Source: Sneathiella litorea
GTDB lineage: Bacteria > Pseudomonadota > Alphaproteobacteria > Sneathiellales > Sneathiellaceae
DNA length: 64,000 nt
NCBI RefSeq assembly: GCF_009882915.1
Contig: NZ_WTUW01000002.1
Span: 682,309-746,308 of the forward strand
Direction: 5' to 3'
Shown: one piece after another, positions 9,616 through 16,636 of the stretch
Layout of the letters: the number at the start of each line of letters is the position of its first letter
Position numbering within the stretch: the stretch's first letter is position 1
Notes under the pieces: model-generated
The model's database searches: none
What the model was told of the DNA's origin: nothing
Seen by the model: the letters and a program-made list of their open reading frames with translations, nothing else
Position numbers and translations under genes: made by a program

Positions 9616-11043
9616 TCACTCCTCCAATACCCAGGTATCTTTCGTGCCGCCGCCCTGACTCGAATTCACGACCAGCGATCCGGCCTTCAGGGCGACCCGG
9701 GTCAATCCGCCCGGTGTAATATTAACGCTGCGCGGTGAGACCAGCACAAAGGGCCGAAGGTCGACGTGACGCGGCGCAAGACCCTTTTTTGTCAGGATCG
9801 GCACTGTCGAAAGCGCCAAGGTCGGCTGGGCAATATAGTTGCCGGGCCGGGCTTTCAGTTTACTGCGGAAGGCAGAGATCTCCCGCTTGCTCGCGGCCGG
9901 GCCGACCAGCATGCCATATCCGCCCGATCCATGCACTTCCTTCACCACCAGTTCCTCAAGATTATCGAGCACATAGGCAAGCGCCTCCGGCTCTGCGCAG
10001 CGCCATGTCGGCACATTTTTGAGTATCGCGCTTTCGCCGGTGTAAAATTCAACAATTTCAGGGATATATGAATAGATCGCCTTGTCGTCGGCAATCCCCG
10101 TACCGGGCGCATTGGCAATGGTAATCCCGCCCGCACGATAGACATCCATGATGCCGGCCACGCCGAGCTGCGATTCCGGGTTGAAGTTGAGCGGATCGAG
10201 ATATTCATCATCTACCCGACGATACAGGACGTCGATTGGGGCAAAACCTTGCGTCGTTCGCATGGCGATGCGCCCATCAATGACGCGCAGATCGTGCCCC
10301 TCCACCAATTCCGCCCCCATCTGGTCAGCGAGGAAGGAATGCTCGAAATAGGCGGAGTTGTGAATTCCGGGGGTCAGGACAGCCACAACCGGTTTGCCAT
10401 CACAAGCAGGCGGTGCACACTCGCCCAGGGACCGGCGCAGGTTTTTCGGGTAATCGCTGACGGACCGGACTTTCACCTGCGCGAAAAGCTCCGGGAACAT
10501 ATGCAACATGGTCTCCCGATTTTCCAGCATATAGGAGACGCCCGAGGGCGTACGCGCATTATCTTCCAGAACATAAAACTCATCCTCGCCCGTCCGGACA
10601 AGATCAGTTCCGACGATATGGGTATAAACATTCCCTGGCGGCGAGACACCAATCATCTGCGGCAGGAAGGCATCGTTATTGGCAATCAGTTCTTTTGGAA
10701 TGCGCCCCGCGCGGATAATTTCCTGCCGGTGATAGATATCATGGAGAAAGGCGTTGATGGCCCGGACCCGCTGCTCGATACCGCGTTCCAGCCGCGCCCA
10801 TTCCCGCGCCGAGATGACACGCGGAATAATATCGAACGGGATAAGCCGTTCCGCCGCCTCCTCGCGGCCATATACATTGAAGGTGATGCCGGTGCGTCGG
10901 AAAAAAGCTTCGGCCGCGCTTGATTTGCGCCGCAACCTTGCCGGGTCTTCACCCGACAGCCATTTCTGATATTCATCATAAGGGTAGCGAACGTCTCCCG
11001 CTTCCCCGTTCATTTCATCGAAAACAGTCTGGGTTTTCTGCAT
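9616..11043 (-). CDS. Circularly permuted ATP-grasp protein (DUF404/DUF407)
   Basis: A 475-residue predicted peptide or amide ligase of the circularly permuted ATP-grasp type 2 family, first gene of the operon. The N-terminal signature is FDEMNGEAGDVRYPYDEYQKW, and the conserved FFRRTGITFNVYG follows. Central ATP-grasp motifs include EDNARTPSGVSYMLENRE and VKEVHGSGGYGMLVGPAAS (a Gly-rich phosphate loop). The start is placed at ATG 11043, where family similarity begins; the longer frame from 11166 adds a Phe-rich leader that I do not recognise. The product is probably an unusual peptide tag or small peptide, inferred from the operon partners only. Confidence 0.88.
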   Translation of the reverse strand: MQKTQTVFDEMNGEAGDVRYPYDEYQKWLSGEDPARLRRKSSAAEAFFRRTGITFNVYGREEAAERLIPFDIIPRVISAREWARLERGIEQRVRAINAFLHDIYHRQEIIRAGRIPKELIANNDAFLPQMIGVSPPGNVYTHIVGTDLVRTGEDEFYVLEDNARTPSGVSYMLENRETMLHMFPELFAQVKVRSVSDYPKNLRRSLGECAPPACDGKPVVAVLTPGIHNSAYFEHSFLADQMGAELVEGHDLRVIDGRIAMRTTQGFAPIDVLYRRVDDEYLDPLNFNPESQLGVAGIMDVYRAGGITIANAPGTGIADDKAIYSYIPEIVEFYTGESAILKNVPTWRCAEPEALAYVLDNLEELVVKEVHGSGGYGMLVGPAASKREISAFRSKLKARPGNYIAQPTLALSTVPILTKKGLAPRHVDLRPFVLVSPRSVNITPGGLTRVALKAGSLVVNSSQGGGTKDTWVLEE

Positions 11044-11375
11044 GGAAACTAGATTAGAGGATTTATACTGCGGTGCAACCGCAAAATTACCCCGGTAGAT
11101 AAAATATTGAAAAAAGGAAACAAATCCTTTTTTCCCGTTCATCAAGGAGGCGCCTTTTCCGACCAACTCGAACCGCCACTCGCGTCACTTACAACCGGGT
11201 GGACGCGTGGAATTTCCCAACCTGACAGGCCCTCATGGATCATTTCCAGCGCGCCGGGAAAGTCATCATTCAGGTAGCCTGGCGGGCGCGGCCAGAAGCG
11301 CCCATTGTTGCGCTTGACACTCTTCGCCGAAAGCCTTACAACGCCTAGGCTTTTGGCAATACACCACGATTTTGA
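11044..11375. other. Intergenic region upstream of the ATP-grasp operon
   Basis: This 332-bp gap lies between the ATP-grasp start and tRNA-Cys. The minus strand has an open stretch, roughly 11340 down to 11150, with GC-rich third positions and a peptide containing RNNGRFWPRPPGYLNDDF. It has no convincing start codon or ribosome site until an internal ATG. It may be a short unrecognised gene or a remnant. No terminator or confident promoter was found. Confidence 0.35.
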
Positions 11376-11449
11376 GGCCTGGTGGCGGAGTGGTGACGCA
11401 GCGGATTGCAAATCCGTCTACACCGGTTCGATTCCGGTCCAGGCCTCCA
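11376..11449 (+). tRNA. tRNA-Cys (GCA)
   Basis: A 74-nt cloverleaf with acceptor arms GGCCTGG and CCAGGCC, discriminator T and an encoded CCA at 11447-11449. The anticodon stem is 11401-11405 paired with 11413-11417, enclosing the loop TTGCAAA, so the anticodon is GCA at 11408-11410. The T arm is ACCGG-TTCGATT-CCGGT. All stems pair, so the gene looks functional. Confidence 0.96.
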
Positions 11450-11563
11450 ATTTTCCCATTGTTTTATCCTGAATCTCTCACAAGACGCTGGCTTCGCGCG
11501 TCCTGACTGAGGCGCTGCCCGATATGCCGCGTCGTCGATTGTCAAGCACCGCAGGAGAGATCA

Positions 11564-11758
11564 ATGTTTGTCTCGATTGGAATTTTGCTGCCCTGGCTGA
11601 TTTTTTTTATGTTGGGCCGCACCGTGGAAGGAATCATTTGCCTGATTCTGCAACTCACTGTCATAGGCTGGCCGCCGGCCGCCTTTTGGGCCCTGATGAC
11701 GCAGCACCGCGCCAGCCCGAGCCGCTGCGAACCGAGAGCACTTAGGCCTGAAAAATAA
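11564..11758 (+). CDS. YqaE/Pmp3-like small membrane protein, copy 1
   Basis: A 64-residue hydrophobic peptide with two membrane segments, ILLPWLIFFMLGRTVEGI and IICLILQLTVIGWPPAAFW. The second, with its LILQxTxIGWxPAAxWA core, matches the YqaE/Pmp3 (UPF0057) family of small membrane proteins linked in yeast to membrane-potential control. A GGAGAG ribosome site precedes ATG 11564. The next gene is a close paralogue in tandem. The C-terminal tail (SRCEPRALRPEK) differs from copy 2 and looks less conserved. Confidence 0.72.
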   Translation: MFVSIGILLPWLIFFMLGRTVEGIICLILQLTVIGWPPAAFWALMTQHRASPSRCEPRALRPEK

Positions 11759-11841
11759 CCACCTCCCGCTCCCCGATCATTTGCCAAGCAGAGTGATCTT
11801 GAGTAAGCTCCACTGTAGTATTATTTATTGAGGGAGTTACC

Positions 11842-12033
11842 ATGAGACTGATTATCGCGCTTATCTTGCCATTTTTGGTTTTCTTCACCATTGGCAAGCC
11901 TTTTCAGGGGATTATCTGTCTGATCCTGCAAATCACGCTGATTGGCTGGATTCCTGCCGCGATCTGGGCTGTCTATGCGCTGAGCCAATATAATACGGAC
12001 AAAAAAATATCTGAGGCCCACGGAGGCGATTAA
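11842..12033 (+). CDS. YqaE/Pmp3-like small membrane protein, copy 2
   Basis: A 63-residue paralogue of the preceding gene. Segments LILPFLVFFTIGKPFQGI and IICLILQITLIGWIPAAIW align with copy 1 without gaps, and the tail AVYALSQYNTDKK is the usual one for bacterial members of this family. A GAGGGAG ribosome site lies just before ATG 11842. The 83-bp gap and tandem orientation suggest a local duplication. The function is unknown; in other organisms these proteins are often stress-induced. Confidence 0.8.
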   Translation: MRLIIALILPFLVFFTIGKPFQGIICLILQITLIGWIPAAIWAVYALSQYNTDKKISEAHGGD

Positions 12034-12148
12034 CCGGCGCGGCAATTTGCCCCATACGTAAAAATATTTGCAGAAATCCGAAAACAAGGCTTGGCAGGGG
12101 TAAACGCAATTGCTATAAGCCGCCAACCCGATATAATTCGGGTCCTGA

Positions 12149-12224
12149 TCCCCGATAGCTCAGTTGGTAGAGCAGCTGACTGTTAATCAGCCTGTCACAG
12201 GTTCGAGTCCTGTTCGGGGAGCCA
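12149..12224 (+). tRNA. tRNA-Asn (GTT)
   Basis: A 76-nt tRNA with acceptor arms TCCCCGA and TCGGGGA, discriminator G and encoded CCA at 12222-12224. The anticodon stem 12175-12179 pairs with 12187-12191, placing GTT at 12182-12184. The T arm carries GTTCGAGTCC. A rho-independent terminator follows a few bases downstream. Confidence 0.97.
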
Positions 12225-12230
12225 ATTCAA

Positions 12231-12263
12231 AAGCCTTCGGAAGCAATTCCGGAGGCTTTTTTA
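12231..12263 (+). terminator. Intrinsic terminator after tRNA-Asn
   Basis: Arms AAGCCTTCGGAA (12231-12242) and TTCCGGAGGCTT (12247-12258) pair over 12 bp with one wobble or mismatch around a GCAA loop, and a run of T follows. It ends the tRNA-Asn transcript. Confidence 0.88.
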
Positions 12264-12302
12264 TTCCCGCCATGTGAGTTTTCATGCAGGAAAATTCAGA
12301 TG

Positions 12303-12335
12303 AAAAAAGGAAGGCCCTTGCAGCCTCCCTTTTTG
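12303..12335 (-). terminator. Intrinsic terminator ending the small phage lysis module
   Basis: Arms AAAAAGGAAGGC (12304-12315) and GCCTCCCTTTTT (12323-12334) form a 12-bp stem with a single wobble and a 7-nt loop. Read on the minus strand the hairpin ends in six T residues. It sits just beyond the stop of the 61-residue gene at 12341. Confidence 0.78.
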
Positions 12336-12340
12336 TTGAG

Positions 12341-12526
12341 TCAGTTATTCTTTGCGAGTGCGGCGTCGATGACACGGCGGAGGTCGCTTGCCTCCTCCCC
12401 CACATGTGCAAGGATGGCGTCAACGTCGGACTGGGAAAGCTCACCCTTCTGGGCCCGAAGCGCGGTATTCACAAGGAACGCGCCGCCCTCGATCAGGGCG
12501 ATAATGGAGGCAGAAGTGATATCCAT
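12341..12526 (-). CDS. Small phage-type protein, unknown function
   Basis: A 61-residue protein with a hydrophobic N-terminal stretch (SIIALIEGGAFLVNTAL) and an amphipathic acidic helix (SQSDVDAILAHVGEEASDL). It is the last gene of the four-gene minus-strand module endolysin-like / membrane peptide / lipoprotein / this gene, 3 bp after the lipoprotein stop and just before a terminator. The position suggests a lysis-accessory role, but I do not recognise the family. Confidence 0.6.
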   Translation of the reverse strand: MDITSASIIALIEGGAFLVNTALRAQKGELSQSDVDAILAHVGEEASDLRRVIDAALAKNN

Positions 12527-12529
12527 GGG

Positions 12530-12853
12530 CTAGCTCCTTTCCCCGGTTTCAGTCTCGGCCATGATCCGCGCCTCCAGTAATATCACCGACTGCCCGGCAA
12601 GACGGCTCAGCGCCGTGGTATGATCGATATTGGAGGTGCAGCTTTCCTCGACAATGACCGAGGCGTTGCGGATATCGTGCAGCGTGGCAGGATTGTCGAT
12701 GGTGCCATCAAGGATATAGTTCTTCACGATCCCCATGGTGGTGGCGAGGCCATCGCAGGTCACCAGCAACTGATCACGCGCCGAGAGCGTCCCCAGCGGC
12801 GACGCGCATGCCCCGAGGCCCAACAGCAGCGCGACAACAAGAAGACGCCTCAT
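12530..12853 (-). CDS. Small phage-associated lipoprotein
   Basis: A 107-residue protein with a lipoprotein signal: RRLLVVALLLGLGAC, where LGAC is the lipobox and Cys16 the lipidation site. The mature part is helical with two further cysteines (VTCDG and ESCTS). It overlaps the preceding membrane-peptide gene in an ATGA junction (12850-12853). In lysis modules a small outer-membrane lipoprotein is often the Rz1-type spanin subunit, but this one is not proline-rich, so that assignment is only a possibility. Confidence 0.62.
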   Translation of the reverse strand: MRRLLVVALLLGLGACASPLGTLSARDQLLVTCDGLATTMGIVKNYILDGTIDNPATLHDIRNASVIVEESCTSNIDHTTALSRLAGQSVILLEARIMAETETGERS

Positions 12854-13026
12854 TTCAGAGCCTCCGTCGAGATGGCGGCGCGGATGGTCATGGCGGTTAA
12901 GGCCGCAAAAACCGCCTCAATCATGTCCTGCATCGCGATTTCATCGAGCAGGTAGCTACCCACCGCTGCAACAATGGCGAGAAACGCCGTTACATAGGTT
13001 TTCTTTCCCTTCAAATAGTCTTTCAT
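12850..13026 (-). CDS. Holin-like small membrane protein
   Basis: A 58-residue peptide from ATG 13026 beginning MKDYLKGKKTYVTAFLAIV, with one clear membrane span (TYVTAFLAIVAAVGSYLL) and a second weaker one (MIEAVFAALTAMTIRAAI). The KGKKTY opening followed by a span is common among small membrane proteins beside phage endolysins. The start overlaps the endolysin-like stop as ATGA, supporting translational coupling. A longer frame from 13116 lies wholly inside the upstream gene and is rejected. A holin role is inferred from size, topology and position. Confidence 0.66.
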   Translation of the reverse strand: MKDYLKGKKTYVTAFLAIVAAVGSYLLDEIAMQDMIEAVFAALTAMTIRAAISTEALK

Positions 13027-13505
13027 GAAATTATTCCTTCTGTTAGAGGACGGGCGCATTTCATATATCGTGCCACCGTGCCGCGCCCGAGCGCGGTGTT
13101 GTAATGTCGTTTCCAATAGGCTGCCTGCCCCGCCCTGTCGGTGGGGATCGCCCCGGGTTTCCGCCAGTAATGAATGCGGCAGATCGCAGTCGCGAACTTA
13201 AGGTTCCAGACAAGCTGCTCTGCCGTCGGTGGCCAGTCGCCCGCGGCAAGCGGGCGTAGCCGCCTTGCAATATCCTCCCGCCGCTCGAGATAGCGGAGAA
13301 TATCGTCATAGGTCGCGGGCTCACATTGATAGACACCGAGAGCGGGGCCCTTAACCTGCCGGAGAGCGCGAAAGCCACTTTCCACAAGGCCGGTCCCGAG
13401 AACGAGATTTTCCGCCGCCTCCCCGCCCATTTGAAGCGCGGTCAATGTCGGGCGCACGACAAGCCCGCGCAGATCGTCGATGATCATGCCGAAGGTTCCC
13501 TGCAT
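13023..13505 (-). CDS. Putative phage lysozyme-like endolysin
   Basis: A 160-residue protein with the sequence GTGLVESGFRALRQVKGPA followed by LGVYQCEPATYDDILRYL. I recognise this ESxxxxLRQxxGPALGxYQxEPATxDDI pattern from phage proteins with a lysozyme-like fold, where the Glu of VESGF would be the catalytic acid. The later helix FATAICRIHYWRKPGAIP fits the same group. No signal peptide is present, so export would need a holin, and a holin-like gene follows directly. ATG 13487 is an alternative start with a better placed AGGGA. A catalytic role is an inference. Confidence 0.6.
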   Translation of the reverse strand: MQGTFGMIIDDLRGLVVRPTLTALQMGGEAAENLVLGTGLVESGFRALRQVKGPALGVYQCEPATYDDILRYLERREDIARRLRPLAAGDWPPTAEQLVWNLKFATAICRIHYWRKPGAIPTDRAGQAAYWKRHYNTALGRGTVARYMKCARPLTEGIIS

Positions 13506-13546
13506 TATGTCGAGTGGATTGCCTGGTCTACGCGCAGGCAGGCGCG

Positions 13547-13566
13547 GCCGCCTGACATCAGGCGGC
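13547..13566. repeat. Perfect hairpin upstream of the endolysin-like gene
   Basis: GCCGCCTG and CAGGCGGC pair perfectly over 8 bp around an ACAT loop. There is no T tract, so it is not a typical terminator. It may stabilise or separate the panE-like and lysis transcripts. Confidence 0.5.
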
Positions 13567-13625
13567 AGTTCCCGGCCGCTAGGCCGGAGTGTCAGTCTTT
13601 CTGCAAAATATCCGTTGCCCGGGGG

Positions 13626-14561
13626 CTAGGCCGTATTGCGGCCCTCTTTATGCGGGAGCAGAAGCGCATAGGCCATATCATGGATCGGGCTTTGAAGGCC
13701 GAGGCGCTTACTCTCCCGACAGAGCCATCCGACGATGCTTTCCAGCTCCAGCGGCTTGCCCCGCTCCAGATCCTCCAGCATTGACGCCTTCGTCGCCGGA
13801 TTGGATTTGGTTATGACAAAATGCACCTGCTTTTCCGCGATGGTATCGGGCACATCTGCACCCTTGGCGCGACCGAGCGCGCAAACCTCCTTCATCGCGC
13901 GAAGTAACAGGTCCTGCATTTCTACAGTGGTAATCCAGCCCCCGACGGGCAGACGGGTCAGGCAACCGATCATGTGAAAAGGTGCCAGAACGACATATTT
14001 CGACCAGATTTCCTTCATCGGTTCCTTGAGCGCAAAGGCATCGGTCCCGTGCGCCTGAAGTGCCGCCGCCAGCTCCTCATGGATCGCCGTATCGCGTGGG
14101 TGATAGGGGCCGAAAACTGTCCGGGTCAGACTGCCCGTCCGCAAGATCTGGCCCGGCGCCTCAACCACCGCCGGAATATAGGTAATGCCCGGCGAGACCC
14201 GGTCCTCGCCATATTTTTCGGCCAGCCGCTCAATCCCGTAAAGGCCATTCTGCAGGCTGATAATTTCGGTTTCCGGCCCGATCATGGGACGCATGTCATC
14301 CGCCGCCTGATCGGTGGACTGGCCCTTCACGGTGAAGAAGACCACATCACAGACACCCAGTTCCGCCGGACTGTCCGAGACAGCCGCGAATTTGACGTTC
14401 TGCGTGCCTTTCTCCGAGGTGATCGTGAGCCCGTCCGTGGAGAGCACGTCGCGGTTCTTTCCGCGCGCCAGCACCACGACGTCATATCCTGCTTCCACCA
14501 GCTGGAGGGCGAAATATCCACCGATCGCCCCTGCCCCGACTATTCCTATTTTTCGTGCCAT
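13626..14561 (-). CDS. Ketopantoate reductase family protein
   Basis: A 311-residue NADPH-dependent reductase. The Rossmann motif is KIGIVGAGAIGGYFALQL at the N-terminus, and the C-terminal helical ApbA/PanE domain includes KEIWSKYVVLAPFHMIGCL and the conserved SMLEDLERGKPLELESIVG. Family members convert 2-dehydropantoate to pantoate in coenzyme A synthesis; many paralogues act on other keto acids, so pantothenate synthesis is not certain. ATG 14561 is chosen because the Rossmann fold begins there. It separates the small lysis module from the rest of the phage-like region and looks like an ordinary cellular gene. Confidence 0.88.
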   Translation of the reverse strand: MARKIGIVGAGAIGGYFALQLVEAGYDVVVLARGKNRDVLSTDGLTITSEKGTQNVKFAAVSDSPAELGVCDVVFFTVKGQSTDQAADDMRPMIGPETEIISLQNGLYGIERLAEKYGEDRVSPGITYIPAVVEAPGQILRTGSLTRTVFGPYHPRDTAIHEELAAALQAHGTDAFALKEPMKEIWSKYVVLAPFHMIGCLTRLPVGGWITTVEMQDLLLRAMKEVCALGRAKGADVPDTIAEKQVHFVITKSNPATKASMLEDLERGKPLELESIVGWLCRESKRLGLQSPIHDMAYALLLPHKEGRNTA

Positions 14562-14692
14562 TTTCTTTTCTTTCTTGTACGGGCCGGACGAAGGAGGAAC
14601 GCTGTCCGGCGGCATGATGGTTACTGGCGGGCCGGCAGATGGCCGCACCCTTTTTCAGCAAGGGTAGGAAAAACGGCCGCCGCGGGCAAGCC

Positions 14693-15436
14693 TCAATAAG
14701 GTGCGCCGTAATTAATGGGCTGAATACCGATGGTTTCCCGATACAGGATCGAGAGAAAGGATAAAAACACTGCCATGATAAAGGGCATGATCAGGAAACT
14801 GGACAGCACGAAAAACACGATCCCCGCCAGTTCCGGCTTGTTAAGCAGTATCAGCAGCAGCATTGGCATATATATCAGGACATAGAGCCCGACCACCGCC
14901 ACCAGTCCTAACAGGAAAGTCCCCACAAGAGGCAGGAACATGTCGATAATAGTCCGGGCAAACTCTTTCAGGGCCAGCGGCTGATCCAGGGCAATAGCCG
15001 GAAAAATAAACATCAGCGGCATGAAGCACAGGCACAGCAACGTCACGAACAACACGATTGACGCGCTGGAACCATCGCCCCCGCTCACCACATAGGCCTT
15101 CGCGAGAACATAGGTCACAACCACATAGCTAAGCATTGCCCCGGCAAACTTGATTTCCCGAAGTCCGAAATGCAGGCCGAAGGCCGGGTTCCTCCGTTCA
15201 AACTTGAAAACGGTATACCGATGCCAGTACACGGCAAAGATGGCATAGAAAATATCGTTCACGACCAGGCGGAAATATTCCGCCGGCGCCAGAATATTTG
15301 TCTCCAGCCAGGCAATAAGCCCCGTCATCATCACCACCGGCACAGCCCGGAACATACAGGCCCAGCGATGATGGATCACAAAGCGGAAAGCTTCCAGGAG
15401 ACAGGCCGTCGGCTTAACTGTATGCGTAATTTCCAT
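14693..15436 (-). CDS. Polytopic membrane protein, unknown function
   Basis: A 247-residue protein with about six membrane segments, for example AMLSYVVVTYVLAKAYVV, IVLFVTLLCLCFMPLMFIF and GTFLLGLVAVVGLYVLIYMP. The soluble N-terminus contains FRFVIHHRWACMFRAVP. The layout resembles uncharacterised alphaproteobacterial membrane proteins of the YciC or GlpQ-membrane-domain type, but no diagnostic motif is visible. It is transcribed toward the reductase gene, 131 bp away. Confidence 0.68.
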   Translation of the reverse strand: MEITHTVKPTACLLEAFRFVIHHRWACMFRAVPVVMMTGLIAWLETNILAPAEYFRLVVNDIFYAIFAVYWHRYTVFKFERRNPAFGLHFGLREIKFAGAMLSYVVVTYVLAKAYVVSGGDGSSASIVLFVTLLCLCFMPLMFIFPAIALDQPLALKEFARTIIDMFLPLVGTFLLGLVAVVGLYVLIYMPMLLLILLNKPELAGIVFFVLSSFLIMPFIMAVFLSFLSILYRETIGIQPINYGAPY

Positions 15437-15492
15437 GCACGGCAGGCTAGCACCGAGACCCTAATCAAAGCTTAAATCGCGAGCATTTCCAT

Positions 15493-15519
15493 AAAAAACG
15501 GCCAATACTCGATTGGCCG
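15493..15519 (-). terminator. Intrinsic terminator (possibly bidirectional)
   Basis: CGGCCAAT (15499-15506) and ATTGGCCG (15512-15519) are perfect 8-bp arms around ACTCG. A run of six A on the left reads as T residues on the minus strand, so it terminates the gene at 15562-15948. A T run a few bases to the right could serve the other strand. Confidence 0.85.
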
Positions 15520-15561
15520 CCTGCTTTTTAGCTCTGCTTGAACCTGATATTTGCGGAAGGG

Positions 15562-15948
15562 CTACTTTCTCCGCCGACCGAGAAAAACGATGCCAGCGAA
15601 TGCCGCCCCAAACAGAATCAGCGCTTCCAGGGCAAAACCACCGGCGGGAAGTCTGCTTTCCTGTGCGACCTTCTTGTCAGTGCTGCTTGAGATGATGGCG
15701 CTACTTCCGCCCTCCGGCTCCTTGTGTAGCGGAAGGAACCAGGCCGTTACCGTTGAGCTTGCAGTGCGAATAGCGTTTGTGCCCCCTGCACATGTAGGCG
15801 CCTGTGTGGACAGGGACTTGACACAGTCAACCGTCGAAGGGGCTGCCTTTACCTTTTCATTGGCGCTCAATAAAGATGCTAGAATTAGGATGACGATAAG
15901 ACCCACAGCTAACGTCACGAGTTTAAGGTTCAGATGCTGGAAAGACAT
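15562..15948 (-). CDS. Secreted protein with C-terminal sorting-tail-like segment
   Basis: A 128-residue protein with an N-terminal membrane or signal segment (LVTLAVGLIVILILASLLSA). It has a short extracytoplasmic part with two cysteines (DCVKS and PTCAG), and a C-terminal tripartite tail: LPAGG, a hydrophobic span (ALILFGAAFAGIVFLG) and a basic RRRK end. That tail resembles VPLPA/PEP-CTERM sorting signals processed by exosortases. No exosortase gene is in the window. ATG 15948 is chosen over the longer frame because the signal segment begins there. An intrinsic terminator follows, so it is probably monocistronic. Apart from the tail the protein is unrecognised. Confidence 0.6.
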   Translation of the reverse strand: MSFQHLNLKLVTLAVGLIVILILASLLSANEKVKAAPSTVDCVKSLSTQAPTCAGGTNAIRTASSTVTAWFLPLHKEPEGGSSAIISSSTDKKVAQESRLPAGGFALEALILFGAAFAGIVFLGRRRK

Positions 15949-16265
15949 GACATGTCTCCATTCAAAATAAATTTTGTCCAATCAACTTATTGTTGGAAAA
16001 TCAACTGTTGGAAATACAACAAAAGACACATTTTTTTAGTAATTATGTGTAAATTTTACCAGTATTTTGCTGAAAATCCAGTGTTTTTTTGGTTATAGTT
16101 AATAAAAATCAACAAAACACCAAATGAAATCCGCACAGCCAATCAACCTCTGGATGATCGTAAAAGTTTTCTATATTTTCGATCTCTAATAAAATTAATT
16201 GATCCATGTGACAGCTTTATGAAACCTCAATTGTCGAAACCCTAATATATAGTAATTTTAGCAAA
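15949..16265. other. AT-rich intergenic region
   Basis: This is 317 bp of AT-rich sequence upstream of the sorting-tail protein. Short inverted repeats such as GTGTTTT and AAAACAC (around 16080-16120) are present, but no convincing promoter, gene or RNA was found. Confidence 0.4.
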
Positions 16266-16616
16266 TAAATTCTCTTCTCTTCCTAGCCCTTGTCCCTCCT
16301 TGAACGGACTACCATTCCGGATCCGACTATTGCGCTGAAAATCGCCAATTCCCTGCGCTACGATACGTTGTAGGGCCTCTTCACGGTAGCCGGCACCATG
16401 GTCGGCCTTGGGTTTCAGTTGTTGTTGGTCGTGCTCGGTATCGGCGCATTGCGCGAAATTGCCGCAGATATCCTGACCTCGGAAGACATTCTTTGGGCGA
16501 TACTCGCGGGGGCGCTTTAGCCGGTGATGATTCGACTTCAACGGATTCGCAATCAAATGACCGGCATCTTCATGATTGCTGCCGGTATCGGCCTCGCGAT
16601 TGCCAACCAGAAATAG
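16266..16616 (+). pseudogene. Decayed LysE-family transporter gene
   Basis: One plus-strand frame reads TIPDPTIALKIANSLRYDT, a TAG stop at 16371, then GLFTVAGTMVGLGFQLLLVV and LGIGALREIAADIL. A second TAG follows at 16518, and then RIRNQMTGIFMIAAGIGLA before the final stop at 16614. The first two parts match the N-terminal LysE/RhtB pattern (TPGPxxALxxxNSLRYG..GLxTxxG). The last matches the usual C-terminal helix. The middle of the gene, about half its normal length, is missing. Two in-frame stops and a large deletion make it a remnant. It lies at the distal edge of the virion cassette. Confidence 0.7.
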
Positions 16617-16636
16617 CGACCGGGTACTCTCCTCTG

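Noticed and set aside
12149-12224. tRNA-Asn as the attachment site of the phage-like region
   Set aside because: A phage module begins about 115 bp downstream, but I could not find a copy of the tRNA 3' end near 33-34.5 kb or anywhere else at the cassette edges, and no integrase is present.
16080-16120. Inverted repeat GTGTTTT/AAAACAC in the AT-rich gap as a terminator or insertion-element end
   Set aside because: Arms are short and A/T-only, with no target duplication or transposase nearby; chance is likely.
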